The notes beneath the pieces were generated by a model. That model did no database searches and was not told the origin of the DNA. It saw nothing but the letters and a program-made list of their open reading frames with translations. Positions 17,307 through 29,000 of a stretch of DNA of 64,000 bases are shown here, piece after piece (the first letter of the stretch is position 1; each line of letters begins with the position of its first letter). The stretch comes from Agromyces sp. S2-1-8 (GTDB lineage: Bacteria; Actinomycetota; Actinomycetes; Actinomycetales; Microbacteriaceae), in assembly GCF_021129215.1 (NCBI RefSeq), contig NZ_JAJOLP010000001.1, positions 3,348,001 to 3,412,000 of the forward strand. Direction: 5' to 3'. The position numbers and the translations under genes were made by a program.

Positions 17307-19115
17307 GTGACCAGCGAAACCCACGCCGAGACCCAGGTCATCGACGGCGTCCACTACCACCAGTACGACATCGTGATCGTCGGCGCCGGCGGCGCCGGCA
17401 TGCGAGCCGCGATCGAGGCCGGCCCCGGCGCGAAGACGGCCGTCATCTCGAAGCTGTACCCGACGCGCTCGCACACGGGCGCGGCGCAGGGCGGCATGGC
17501 CGCAGCGCTCGCGAACGTCGAAGAGGACTCGTGGGAGTGGCACACCTTCGACACCGTCAAGGGCGGCGACTACCTCGTCGACCAGGACGCGGCCGAGATC
17601 CTCGCGAAAGAGGCGATCGACGCGGTCATCGACCTCGAGAACATGGGCCTGCCGTTCAACCGCACGCCCGAGGGCAAGATCGACCAGCGGCGCTTCGGCG
17701 GCCACACCCGCGACCACGGCAAGGCGCCGGTGCGCCGCGCCTGCTATGCGGCCGACCGCACCGGTCACATGATCCTGCAGACGCTGTTCCAGAACTGCGT
17801 CAAGCTCGGCATCGAGTTCTACAACGAGTACTACGCCCTCGACGTCGTGATGACCGAGGTCGACGGCGTCGCCCAGCCGTCGGGCGTCGTCGCCTACGAG
17901 CTCGCGACCGGCGAACTGCACGTCTTCCAGGCGAAGGCGATCATCTTCGCCACCGGCGGCTTCGGGAAGATCTTCAAGACGACGTCGAACGCGCACACCC
18001 TCACGGGCGACGGCGTCGGCATCATCTGGCGCAAGGGCCTGCCGCTCGAGGACATGGAGTTCTTCCAGTTCCACCCGACCGGGCTCGCCGGGCTCGGCAT
18101 CCTCCTCACCGAGGGCGCCCGCGGCGAGGGCGCGATCCTGCGCAACGCGAGCGGCGAGCGCTTCATGGAGCGCTACGCCCCCACCATCAAGGACCTGGCG
18201 CCCCGCGACATCGTCGCGCGCTGCATGGTGCAGGAGGTCGCTGAGGGTCGCGGCGCCGGACCGCACAAGGACTACGTGCTGCTCGACTGCACCCACCTGG
18301 GCGCCGAGGTGCTCGAGACGAAGCTGCCAGACATCACCGAGTTCGCCCGCACCTATCTCGGTGTCGACCCGGTGTACGAGCCGGTGCCCGTCATGCCGAC
18401 CGCGCACTACGCGATGGGCGGCATCCCGACCAACAACAACGCCGAGGTGCTGCGCGACAACACCACGGTCGTGCCGGGCCTGTACGCCGCCGGCGAGTGC
18501 GCGTGCGTCTCGGTGCACGGCTCGAACCGACTCGGCACGAACTCGCTGCTCGACATCAACGTCTTCGGCAAGCGCGCCGGTCGCAACGCGGTCGAGTACG
18601 TGAACTCGGGCGTCGACTTCCTGCCGCTGCCGGATGATCCCGCTGCCGCCGTCCGCGACATGCTCGTGGGCCTCCGCGACTCGACGGGCACCGAGCGGAT
18701 CGCCGCGATCCGCAAGGAGCTGCAGGACGAGATGGACCGCAACGCCCAGGTGTTCCGCACCGACGAGTCACTCGCCCACGCGGCCGGTGTCATCGCGGGT
18801 CTCCGCGAGCGCTACAAGAACGTCGCGGTGCAGGACAAGGGCAAGCGGTTCAACACCGACCTGCTCGAGGCCGTCGAGCTCGGGTTCCTGCTCGACCTCG
18901 CCGAGGTCGTCGTCACGAGCGCCCGCAACCGCGAGGAGAGCCGTGGCGGTCACATGCGCGACGACTTCCCGAACCGCGACGACGAGAAGTTCATGCAGCA
19001 CACGATGGCCTACCTGTCGGGCGACGCGCACTCGTCCGACGCGAGCGACCACATCCGGCTCGACTGGAAGCCGGTCGTCATCACGCGCTACCAGCCGATG
19101 GAGAGGAAGTACTGA
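17307..19115 (+). CDS. sdhA: Succinate dehydrogenase flavoprotein subunit
   Basis: This 602-aa subunit oxidises succinate. It has the FAD-binding fold [18 protein letters not shown] near residue 25, the covalent-flavin motif [15 protein letters not shown] near 53, the substrate loop [21 protein letters not shown] near 133 and [20 protein letters not shown] near 400. Start is GTG, with AGGAG eight bases before it at the end of sdhD. sdhB follows after 2 bp. Confidence 0.95.
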   Translation: MTSETHAETQVIDGVHYHQYDIVIVGAGGAGMRAAIEAGPGAKTAVISKLYPTRSHTGAAQGGMAAALANVEEDSWEWHTFDTVKGGDYLVDQDAAEILAKEAIDAVIDLENMGLPFNRTPEGKIDQRRFGGHTRDHGKAPVRRACYAADRTGHMILQTLFQNCVKLGIEFYNEYYALDVVMTEVDGVAQPSGVVAYELATGELHVFQAKAIIFATGGFGKIFKTTSNAHTLTGDGVGIIWRKGLPLEDMEFFQFHPTGLAGLGILLTEGARGEGAILRNASGERFMERYAPTIKDLAPRDIVARCMVQEVAEGRGAGPHKDYVLLDCTHLGAEVLETKLPDITEFARTYLGVDPVYEPVPVMPTAHYAMGGIPTNNNAEVLRDNTTVVPGLYAAGECACVSVHGSNRLGTNSLLDINVFGKRAGRNAVEYVNSGVDFLPLPDDPAAAVRDMLVGLRDSTGTERIAAIRKELQDEMDRNAQVFRTDESLAHAAGVIAGLRERYKNVAVQDKGKRFNTDLLEAVELGFLLDLAEVVVTSARNREESRGGHMRDDFPNRDDEKFMQHTMAYLSGDAHSSDASDHIRLDWKPVVITRYQPMERKY

Positions 19116-19117
19116 TC

Positions 19118-19888
19118 GTGAGCACCGCCACGCTCGAAGCACAGCAGCCCGGCGCATCGGCGTCCGACGCGATCCAGTCGTTCACCGTCACCTTCCTCAT
19201 CCGCCGCTTCGACCCCGACGTCGACACCGAGCCGCGCTGGCAGGACTTCGACGTCGAGATGTACGCGACCGACCGCGTGCTCGACGCGCTGCACAAGATC
19301 AAGTGGGAGCAGGACGGCTCGCTGACCTTCCGCCGTTCGTGCGCCCACGGCATCTGCGGGTCCGACGCGATGCGCATCAACGGCCGCAACCGGCTCGCGT
19401 GCAAGACCCTCATCAAGGACCTCGACATCTCGAAGCCCATCTACGTCGAGGCGATCAAGGGCCTGCCACTCGAGAAGGACCTCATCGTCGACATGGAGCC
19501 GTTCTTCGCGAGCTACCGCGAGGTGCAGCCGTTCCTCGTGGCGACCTCGACGCCCGAGGCGGGCAAGGAGCGCGTGCAGTCGGTCGCCCAGCGTGCGATC
19601 TTCGACGACACCACGAAGTGCATCCTGTGCGCCGCGTGCACCTCGTCGTGCCCCGTGTTCTGGACCGACGGCCAGTACTTCGGTCCGGCCGCGATCGTGA
19701 ACGCGCACCGCTTCATCTTCGACTCGCGCGACGACAACGCGCAGACCCGCCTCGACATCCTCAACGACAAGGAGGGAGTCTGGCGCTGCCGCACGACCTT
19801 CAACTGCACCGAGGCGTGCCCCCGCGGCATCGAGGTCACGAAGGCCATCGCCGAGGTGAAGCAGGCCGTCATGCGCGGAAAGCCGTAA
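19118..19888 (+). CDS. sdhB: Succinate dehydrogenase iron-sulfur subunit
   Basis: This 256-aa subunit passes electrons from FAD to quinone. The plant-type [2Fe-2S] site is SCAHGICGSDAMRINGRNR with LAC after it; the usual third Cys is Asp here, a known variant. CILCAACTSSCPVF and CTEACPRGIEV bind the [4Fe-4S] and [3Fe-4S] clusters. Start is GTG. A very strong terminator follows, so sdhCDAB ends here. Confidence 0.95.
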   Translation: MSTATLEAQQPGASASDAIQSFTVTFLIRRFDPDVDTEPRWQDFDVEMYATDRVLDALHKIKWEQDGSLTFRRSCAHGICGSDAMRINGRNRLACKTLIKDLDISKPIYVEAIKGLPLEKDLIVDMEPFFASYREVQPFLVATSTPEAGKERVQSVAQRAIFDDTTKCILCAACTSSCPVFWTDGQYFGPAAIVNAHRFIFDSRDDNAQTRLDILNDKEGVWRCRTTFNCTEACPRGIEVTKAIAEVKQAVMRGKP

Positions 19889-19901
19889 CCTCGCAGCACC
19901 T

Positions 19902-19940
19902 CGAACGGGGCCGGTCGCCGATGGCGACCGGCCCCGTTCG
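19902..19940 (+). terminator. sdh operon terminator
   Basis: A perfect 18-bp inverted repeat (cgaacggggccggtcgcc and its complement) with a GAT loop, 13 bp after the sdhB stop codon. There is no U-tract, but the stem is exceptionally stable. Confidence 0.85.
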
Positions 19941-19980
19941 CGTCGACGCACCCGCTGCGCCGACCTCCGACCTGTCGGGT

Positions 19981-20017
19981 CGCCGCCGCCCGAGCTGGGG
20001 GGCTTCGGGCGGCGGCG
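19981..20017 (-). terminator. Terminator of giant surface-protein gene 1
   Basis: A 13-bp perfect stem (cgccgccgcccga and its complement) with an 11-nt loop, 16 bp past the stop codon of the minus-strand gene at 20034. Confidence 0.65.
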
Positions 20018-20033
20018 GCCGTTCCGTCGGGCG

Positions 20034-23000
20034 CTACTCGGTGCGCCGCTCCCCCGGCCGGCGGCGACGGACGATCGTCACCGCGACCAGCAGCGCGCCG
20101 GTCAGCAGCAGCCCGGCAGCTCCCCACAGGAAGGGGCTCCCCGCGAACCCGGTCGACGCGATGCCCGGGGTCGGGTTCGGGGTCGGCGACGGGTCCGTCA
20201 CGACGGTGACCGTGACGGTCGAGTCGTCGCACAGCACGGGAAGCTCGGGATCGACCGCCGAGGTCGGGGCGACACCGTCTCCGCCCGTCGCGTCGTCCTC
20301 GGCCTCCGGTCCGACCGGTGCATCGTCGGGGTCGTTCCAGCAGACCTCGCCGGTGTTGTCGACGCGACCGACGCTCGACTCGGGATCGAGCACCACGGAG
20401 AGCACGACGTCCGGGGCATCCGGCTCGGTTCCTCCGATCATGCCGGTGAGCACGCAGTGCAGCGTGCCGCCGTAGCCGTCGGCATCCGCGTCGTTCACCG
20501 CGCAGTCGTCCCAGCGCGGGAACGCGGGCGCCTCGTCGGTCGTGATGGCCGTGACCTTCAGGTCGGACGGGATCTCGTCGAAGAGCTCCATGTTCTCGAT
20601 CGCGCCGAGGCCCGAGTTGGTCACCGAGAGGGTGTAGTCGAACGCGCCGCCCGGCTTCACCTCGTCGACGCTCGCCGTCTTCACGATCTCGACCGACGGA
20701 TCGCGCACGACCTCGCACGCGGGCGTCGCCTGCGGGTAGACCGCGAGGATCGACTCGCTCGGGTTGACCGAGAAGGTGATCGTCATCGGGTTCACCTGGT
20801 CCGCGAACGCGTAGCTCTCGAGCTTCGAGTCCTTGACCATGTTCTCCCACGCGGCGACGATGCCGTTCTCGCCGACGACGTCGCCCTCCTCCACGAGGCG
20901 CCACCCGGGCCACCCGATCGAGATGCCGTCGTCGTCCACGACGCCGTACGGCCAGAGCAGGCGCCCCGCGCGCTCGCTCCACGGGATCTCGGTGACGATC
21001 GGCTCGGCGTCGGGGTAGACGCTCGGATCGGGCGTCCAGGTCACCGTGATCGGACCGGGCTCGACGTCGTCGGAGATCGCGACGTCGTAGTAGAGGTACG
21101 GCACGTCGTTGACGCAGCGGGTGTAAGCCGCCGAGTCGATCGCCTTGGTCGGCACGTCGACGTCGTCGCAGTCGTTCTCGGGCACCATGTCGGGGATGAC
21201 CCCGTCCTCGGCCACGGGCATGACCCGGGTGAGCTCGGGCTCCTGGCCTGCGACGATCGCCACGCACGCCTCGTTGTGGATGTCTCCGAGGTCGACGGTC
21301 GGCAGCTCGGGTGCCGGGTCGTCGGGTCCGACCGGCGGAACCGGCGGCAGCGGCGCGGGCACGGCCACCTGCACCGGGATGGTGATCGTCGTCACCGCAC
21401 CGGCCGGGTACGTCCCCGTATAGGTCGCCGCGAACGCGTTCTCGGTGACGCCCGAGGTCTGCGCCCACGTTCCCGGCTGCGCCGGCGAATCGGCGGCTTC
21501 GAAGGTCGCCGCTCCGGTGACGATCAGGTCGTCGGGCAGCACGTCGCCGACCTCGAGCCCCGGCGCGTCGAGCGTGCCGTGGTTCGTCACGGTCAGGGTG
21601 TACTCGAAGGCGTCGCCGGCCTGGACGGCCGTCGTCCCCTCGGGCAGCAGGACGTCCTTCCCGATGCCGACGTCGAGCGAGTCGGCGACGTTGTTCAGGG
21701 TGCACGCCGTGGTGCCGCCGGTCGCCACCAGCGCGTGCGTGACCGCGGCGTCGCCGCAGAGCCAGGCATCGGGGTGGTAGTAGGCGGCGAAGGGGTTGCC
21801 CGCATGCGTGGCGGCCAGCTGCTCGGCGAGCAGGTACGAACCGGTCGGCACGACGAGCTCGACGCCGCCGCCGTTCAGGAACTGCGCGAGGAGCGATCCG
21901 GAGTCGCCGCTGAGGTTCCAGTCGGCGGCGACGAGCAGCTCGGAGGGATCGATCCCGAGGTCGAGGAGCGCCGAGTTGTCGACGGTCTTCGACAGCTTCA
22001 GCTTGCCGACCGGAATCTCCGTGCAGCCTTCGAGCTCGGTGACGAGCATGCCGTTCCGCAGCTCGGCGGTGTTCAGGAACCCGCCGCCGGTCTCGCTCGC
22101 CTCGCACGTCGCGAGGTCGATCGAGGTGATCGACGCGACGTTCGCGCGCACCGTGACGGTCCACACGTGCGTGTCGCCCGCGGTGATCGGCTGCGCGGTC
22201 GCGAGGGTCGTGGCGTCCTGCCCGTTCCACCCCGCCACCTCATCGCCGTCGGGATCCTCGGCGGTCGCCGACTCGATGGTCACGCCGTCGGGGAAGGCGA
22301 GCGCGTCGTCGAGGTCGTAGACGAGATCGTGATCGCCGACCGTGCCGACGGTGATGTCGTAGGTCACCTCCCAGTCGCCGAGTCCGAGGCTCGTCGCCGG
22401 GTGCGCGACCTTCGTCGCCGTGGTGCGGCCGGGCTCGTCGCAGGCGTCGGCACCCGACGGCACCCCGGCCACGGTGAGCACGGCGGTGTTCGCGAAGCCC
22501 CCCTGCTCGCCCGGCACGCAGCTCGTCGATCCCTCGACCTCCTCGGTCGCCGGGTCGTCCCACACCGCATCGGCGGCGACGGTCGCCTGCACGGTCACGA
22601 CGTACTCGTGGCTCCCCGCCGAGGCGGGCAGGACCACGTCGTTCGCGAGCTCCTCGACGGGCTCGCCGGCCGGGTCCTCCCATTCGCCCTCGGCACCGTC
22701 CGGTCCGGTCCACACGGCCTCATCGATGTCGATGCCATCGCCGAACCCGGCGAGCGAGTCGACCAGGTCGTACGTGACAGCCGACACGTGGCTCTCGTTG
22801 AACACCGTGACCCGGTACTCGATGCTCCAGGTGCCGTCGTCGAGTTGTTCGACGCCGATGACCTGCTTGTCGAGGGAGTACTCCGCGGGCTGCGCCGTGT
22901 TCACGATCGTGCAGGTGACGTCGTCGCCCGGTTCGAGGTTCACGGTGTCGTCGTCGAGGACGCCCGGCGCGTCGCAGCTCCATGCGCCGGCGTCGAACTC

Positions 23001-26000
23001 GTCGGCGCCGTCGAAGTCGCTCGCGAGCTCGCCCAGCACGTAGTCGACGTTCGCCTCGACCTCACCGGTGGCGGTGCCCGCGCCGGCGACGATCGCGGAC
23101 TCGCCCTCCTCGGTGGCGGAGACCGTCCACAGCGTCGGCGGGAACTCCGCCTCGACCGAATCGGGCGCGACGTCCTTCACGAGCGTGAGGGTGGGTGCGA
23201 TGTCGGTGTTCTCGATCACGCAGTCGACGGTGGCGCCGAGCTCGTCGACGGTCAGCTGCGCCGTCGCCGCGCCGTCGTCGGAGACGAGCGTGAACGCGTC
23301 ATCGCCCTGCTCCGAGCTGCAGCTCCACGTGGCAGAGACCTCGTAGTCGACGCCGTCCTCCCAGGCGGGCGACACCTCGCCGAGCGTGTACGCGACGTCG
23401 AGGTCGACCGCCCCGCTCGCCGTGGCCGGGCCGCCGAATCCGTCGTCCGGGCCGGTCGCCGAGACCGTCCAGTCGGACGCGACCGCGTCGCCGCCGTGGG
23501 CGTTCACCACGTGCTTCTCGAGGTTCACCGTCTGCACGCACTCGACTTCGTTCGTGACGAGGAACGTCGACACCGAGGCATCCAGCCGGTGTTCGCCCGT
23601 GCCGTTCGAGACCGCGTCGACGATCTCGCACCCGATCGGGACGACCACGTCGGTCTCGCCGATCGCGACCTCGTCGCCGATCGCATACGGACCGCTCTCG
23701 GCACCCCAGTCGACGTCGGAGCCGTCGAGCTGACCCTGAGCGCCGAACCCTGCGGGCAGGTCGTCGCCGTCCCAGGCGATCGGATCGCCGCCGTCGATGA
23801 CCCAGGCCTTGTCGACGATGACGACGACGGGAACGTCGACGCAGCCGTCATCGCTCCACTCGCCGCCCGAGGTGACGACCGCCCGGTTGAGGAGGCCCTG
23901 GCCGTCGTCGCCGCCGCAGCGGAGCGCCGGACCCTCGGCGTCGGCGTCGACCGTGAACGAGACGGTCACCGTGTAGGTGTGCATCGCTCCCCCGGCGAGC
24001 GCCTGGTCCAGGGCGATCACGTCGGTGGCCGGGTCGGCTCCGTTCCAGTCGGGGTCGACCGTGACGTCGGTGCTCTCGACCGAGCGGTCGGTGATCGTGA
24101 CGCCGCCGGCGAGGTCGGGGGTGTCGGCGAGATCGTAGACGAGCCCCTGCGTAGCGCTCGAGTTCGTCACCGTGAGCTCGTACGACACCTCCCAGTGGTC
24201 TCCCGACTTCACGGCCTCGCTGCCGATCGGGGTCTTCGCGATCACCGGCCGGGCCGGCACGGCGCAGCCGTCGTCCGACTGCGGCACGCCGCCCGACGTG
24301 AGCGTCGCCCGGTTGAGGAAGCCGACGTTCGGCGACTCCTCGGTCGGCGCGCAGGTCGTGGTCGTCGGGTCGGCGAACGCCGCCTCGTCCGCCTTCGCCG
24401 TGACCGTCACCGTGTAGGTGTGGGTGGCCCCCTCGGCGATCGGCTTCGGCGTCGGGCCGACGATCGTCGCGGTGTCGCCGGTCTGCGGGTCGGCGCCCCA
24501 GGTGCCGTCGTCGCCCCCGCCCGACCACGTGGCCGACTCGATGTCGATCGCGCCGCCGACGTGCAGCGTGTCGTCGAGCGTGTAGGTCGACACGTAGTCG
24601 GGGTTGCCGGTCACCGTGATCTCGTAGACCGCGGTCCACGTGCCGTCTCCGGCCTGCGTCACCGTCGGGTCCGACTTCGCGATCGTCGGGCGACCGCCCT
24701 CCCGCACGGGCGTGCAGTCCCAGTCGGAGTCGGTGATCGCCCCGCTCGTGACCGTCGCCGTGTTCAGGAAGCCCCTGCCCGGTGTGCCGTTCTCGGTGCA
24801 CTGCCGGTCGTCGGCCGTCACCGCGCCGGCCGGCGCGTCGACGTTGAACACGAGGGTGTAGACCGCCAGGTCGCCGCCGAGGATCGGGGCGTCCGTCGCG
24901 AGGGTGATCGCACCGCCCGCGTACGGCTGTGCGGGACCGCCGTTGATGCTCACGGTGTTGAAGGCGACGCCGCCCGGGTAGGCGGGCGTGTCGGCCAGCG
25001 AGTAGTGGGCGGGCTTGGCGCCCGGGGCCGAATTGTCGACCGTGACGGTGTAGCTCACGTTCCACGAGGCATCCGGCTGCTGCGCCGCCGTCGCCCCCGT
25101 CTTCTCGACCGTCGGCGCGCTCGGCGCGTCGCAGGCGGTGTCGGTGAGGATCGCCCCACCGGCGGTCAGCGTCGCGAGGTTGTTGAACGCGCCGTTCGCG
25201 CCATCCTGCGGGCAGAGCGCCTGCGCGTCCGTCAGCGCAGGCCCGTCGAGCGCGATGCCCGTCACGGTGATCCGGTACGTGTGCTTCGGATCGGGGTCGC
25301 CCGCCGCGAGGTAGACGTCGCTCGCGATCGCGCCCGATCCGGCCCACGCGCTCGGGAACGGAGAGCCGTCCTTCGTGATGGCGTAGGAGGCCGCCGAGAG
25401 GTCGACGCCCGCGCCGAACCTCAGCGCGTCGGCGAGCGAGTAGGTGCCGCCGGCCGCGCCGGTGTTCGTCACGACCAGGTCGTAGGCGATGCTCCAGAGG
25501 CCGTCGGAGTGCTGGGCCACCGAGCCGGCGGCGACCTGCTTGTCGATCGCCATGGTCGGCGGCGTGAGGGTCACGCACCCCGTGACACCGTCGGTCTGGT
25601 TGCCGGACTCGAGCGTGGCGGTGTTGTCGAGGCCGCCGTCGCCCGGGCAGCGGAAGCCCGCCTGGTCGGCGCCGATCTCCACGACGACCTGCACCTCGTA
25701 GACGTGCTCGTCGAGGCCGGCCGTGCCCGGCAGCGTCACGTCGTCGGCGAGCAGGGTGTTCGGCGCGAAGCCCGTCCACGAGGCCACGGTCGGCACGGGC
25801 TGTGCGACCACCGTCGCGGGACCCGTCGGGACCGCGCCGGCCGGCAGGTCGAGCTCGTCGACGAGGTCGTAGACGACGCTCGTCGTGGCCGACGGGTTCG
25901 TGACGGTGATGGTGTACGGCAGGGTCCACGTCCCGTCGCCGTTGTCGACCGCCGTGCCGCCGGTCTTGGCGATCGTCGGCTTCACCGGCAGGGCGCAGTC

Positions 26001-29000
26001 GGATGCCTCGTACGGGGTCTGTCCGACGTACATCGTCGCCGTGTTGAGGAAGCCGACGGTGCCCGGCTCGAGCTCATCGCACGCCGGAGCGGTCGTGCCG
26101 TCGAAGTCGGCGCCGTCGTCGACGGTCGCGTTCACGGTCACCCGCCAGGTGTGCGAGGTGCCCGCGGCGAGCGCGGGCTCGCCGTCGAACGGCTGGATCT
26201 GGTCGAACGCGACCGTCCACGGCTGGCTCGACCCGGCCGGCAGCGGCAGCACGCGCTGGTAGCTGGCACTGTTCACCGTGACGTCGGAGCCGAAGTGCAG
26301 CTCGTCGGAGAGGATGTAGCCGAGCGGCTGGAAGGCGCTCGGGTTCGTCACCACGACGTCGTAGGTGACGGTCCAGCTGCCGTCGGCGTTCGGCACGGGC
26401 ACCGCCGCCGTCTTCGTGATCGACGGGGTGATCGGCTTCAGCGTGTTCGTGACCGTGCACGACACCTCGTCGCCGGCGCCGAGGGCGGGCACGGCCGCAC
26501 CGGGAACGCCCGGCCCGTCGTTCAGCGAACAGCTCCAGACGCCGGCGGCGAACTGGTCGGCGTCCGCGAGGTCGGTGGTCTCGGCGAGTTCGAGCGCGAC
26601 GCCCGCCGGCACGGTGACCGGGCCACCCGTGCCACCCGGGCCCTGGGCCACGACCTGGTGGTCGTCGGAACGGCTCGCGCTGAGCGTCCAGCCGTCCGCG
26701 GGCGCGACATCACCGGTCACGATCTTCGTGAGTTCGAGCGTCGGGGCGATCGGGTCGTTGTGCACGACGCACGTGCCCTGCCCGAGGGCCGCCACCGTGA
26801 TCTCGTTCGTCTCGACGAACTGGCCGTTCGGCGTCGTGCGGCACATGATCGACGTCTGCTCCCAGCCGTCGGGGCCGCCGGTCTCGGAGATCGTGTAGGT
26901 CTGGCCGGGGCGCACGAAGACCGTGTCGCCCGAGGTCGCCTCGACTGGGTCCAGGCCGGCGGGCGCCGGCGCCTCGGGCGTCGCGACCAGGGTCCAGTCG
27001 GCGGGGTCGGCGTCGATGTCGAGATCGTTGACGACGTTCTTGACGAGCGTCAGCGACGCCGTCTGGTTGACCGCGGTGCACCTGACCCGGAAGCCGAGGG
27101 GCACGGTGACGCCGCCGTTGATCCCGTCGGCGAACCCGGGGATCGTGGTTCCCTCCTCGTCGACCTGCACGCAGTTCCAGCTGCCGGTCGCGGGCGGGGT
27201 CGGGATGCCGCCCGGAAGGATCGTCTGGACGTACCGCGGATCGCCGTCCTCGGTGAGGGGATAGCGCACCGCCGGGGTGACCGGTGCGGTCGCACCGCTC
27301 GTGCCGTTCGGGCCGGCGAGCGCGCCGACGGGGGCGACGGCGTCGAGCGTCCAGTCGGCCGGCTGCGCGTCGCCGTTCGCGACGCTCTTCACGAGCGTGA
27401 GCTCCGCGGTGCAGGTGACGACGTTCGTGAGCGTGAACGTGTTGCCGCCGGATTCGAGGGTCGGCGAGTACGGCAGCGTCTCGTCGACGACCTCACCGTT
27501 CGCGAGCGTGACCGTGCTCTTCGTCACGCGGCACAGGTCGCGGTCGCCGACGCCGGTCGTCTCGGAGATCGCGACTTCGTCGCCCGCGGTGTATCCCGTC
27601 TGCACGACCCCGAACGGCTTGTTCGCGCCGTCGAGCTTCAGCTGCGCGGTGAGTCCGGCGGGCTGGTTGCCGTTGGTGAAGGTCTGCCCGTTCACGATCC
27701 ACGTCTTGTCGATCCGGACGTCGGCCTGCGGCTCGGGCGGGCGGTTCCAGACCGTGCAGGTGACGGCGACGGTCGGGCCGACGTCGATCGTGAAGCCGAC
27801 CGCACCGTCGTTCACGACGGCGACCGGGTCACCCGACTCGACCTCGGTGCAGACCGCGTTCTTGCCGCCGGTCGTGACGAGCGAGTAGCCGGACTGCTGC
27901 GACTCGGTGACGGTCACCGACCCCGCCGACGACGCGTTGTCGAACTCGAGCGGGAAGTTGACCGCGCCGGTGCCGTCCTGCGTCGTGCCGCTCTGCGTCG
28001 CGGGCGTGATCTCGGGGTCGTTCGAGTCGACCGCGAACTCCCAGCCCGCTGTCGGGATCGCACCGGTCTTCTGCTCACCGGTCGTTCCCTCGTCGACCAC
28101 CTGCTTGACGACGGAGACCGACCCTTCGCAGTCGCCGAGCGCGAGCTCGCGCAGGGTCTCGCCTGCCGCCTCGTAGTTCTCGGTCTGGAAGTAGTCGGAG
28201 CCCGCATCGGGGCCGGAGATCGCGACGAGGTTGTCGGGCGAGCCGTCGATGCCGTCGCCGACGCCGACCGCGACCATGCGGATACCGAGCGCCTTCACCG
28301 CGTTCGCGGAGAACACGCCGTTCTCGACCTCGCGGAAACGCGTGCGGTTGCCCGGCCCCTCGTCGTTCGAGTACACCGTCGGGTTGCCGTCGGTGAGGAT
28401 GACGGCGAGGTCGTAGTCGATGCCGCTCGCGGCGACCTGGCTGATGCCGCGATCCCAGTTCGTCGCCTCGGTCGGGGTGCCGAAGTCGTCGATGTGCTCC
28501 TTGACGGTCTCGGCGCCGGCGGGCGTCGAGACGGGGGTCATCGACAGGTTCGATCCGGCCGAGGCCGGTGCGACGTTGTTGAACGTGTAGATGCCGATCT
28601 GCGAGGGGGTGCCGGTGAGCGCGTCCACGAAGTCCTTCGCGGCGTTCTTCAGCTGCGTCTCGTACGGTGCCACCGAGCCCGACAGGTCGATGATGAGGGC
28701 GACGTCGATGCCGCACTGCTGCGGAGCCACCGGGTTGACGCGGGAGTTCTGCCAGATGCCGCCCGACGCCTGGTTGTTGTCGTTGCCCGAGGCGATCATG
28801 AAATCGGCGCTCGAGGCGAGGTCGTCACCGCTGCCGACGGCGGGTGTGCGGAAGCGGTACGCCTGCGAGCCGGGCGTCGAACCGATGGCGAGCGTGTCGT
28901 TCGAGAACCAGCCGGCCGGAACGTCGTCCGGCGCGACGCGCTGCACGACCCAGTAGCGGCTGCCGTCGGGGGTCGGCACGGTGAAGGTGCAGACGCCCGA

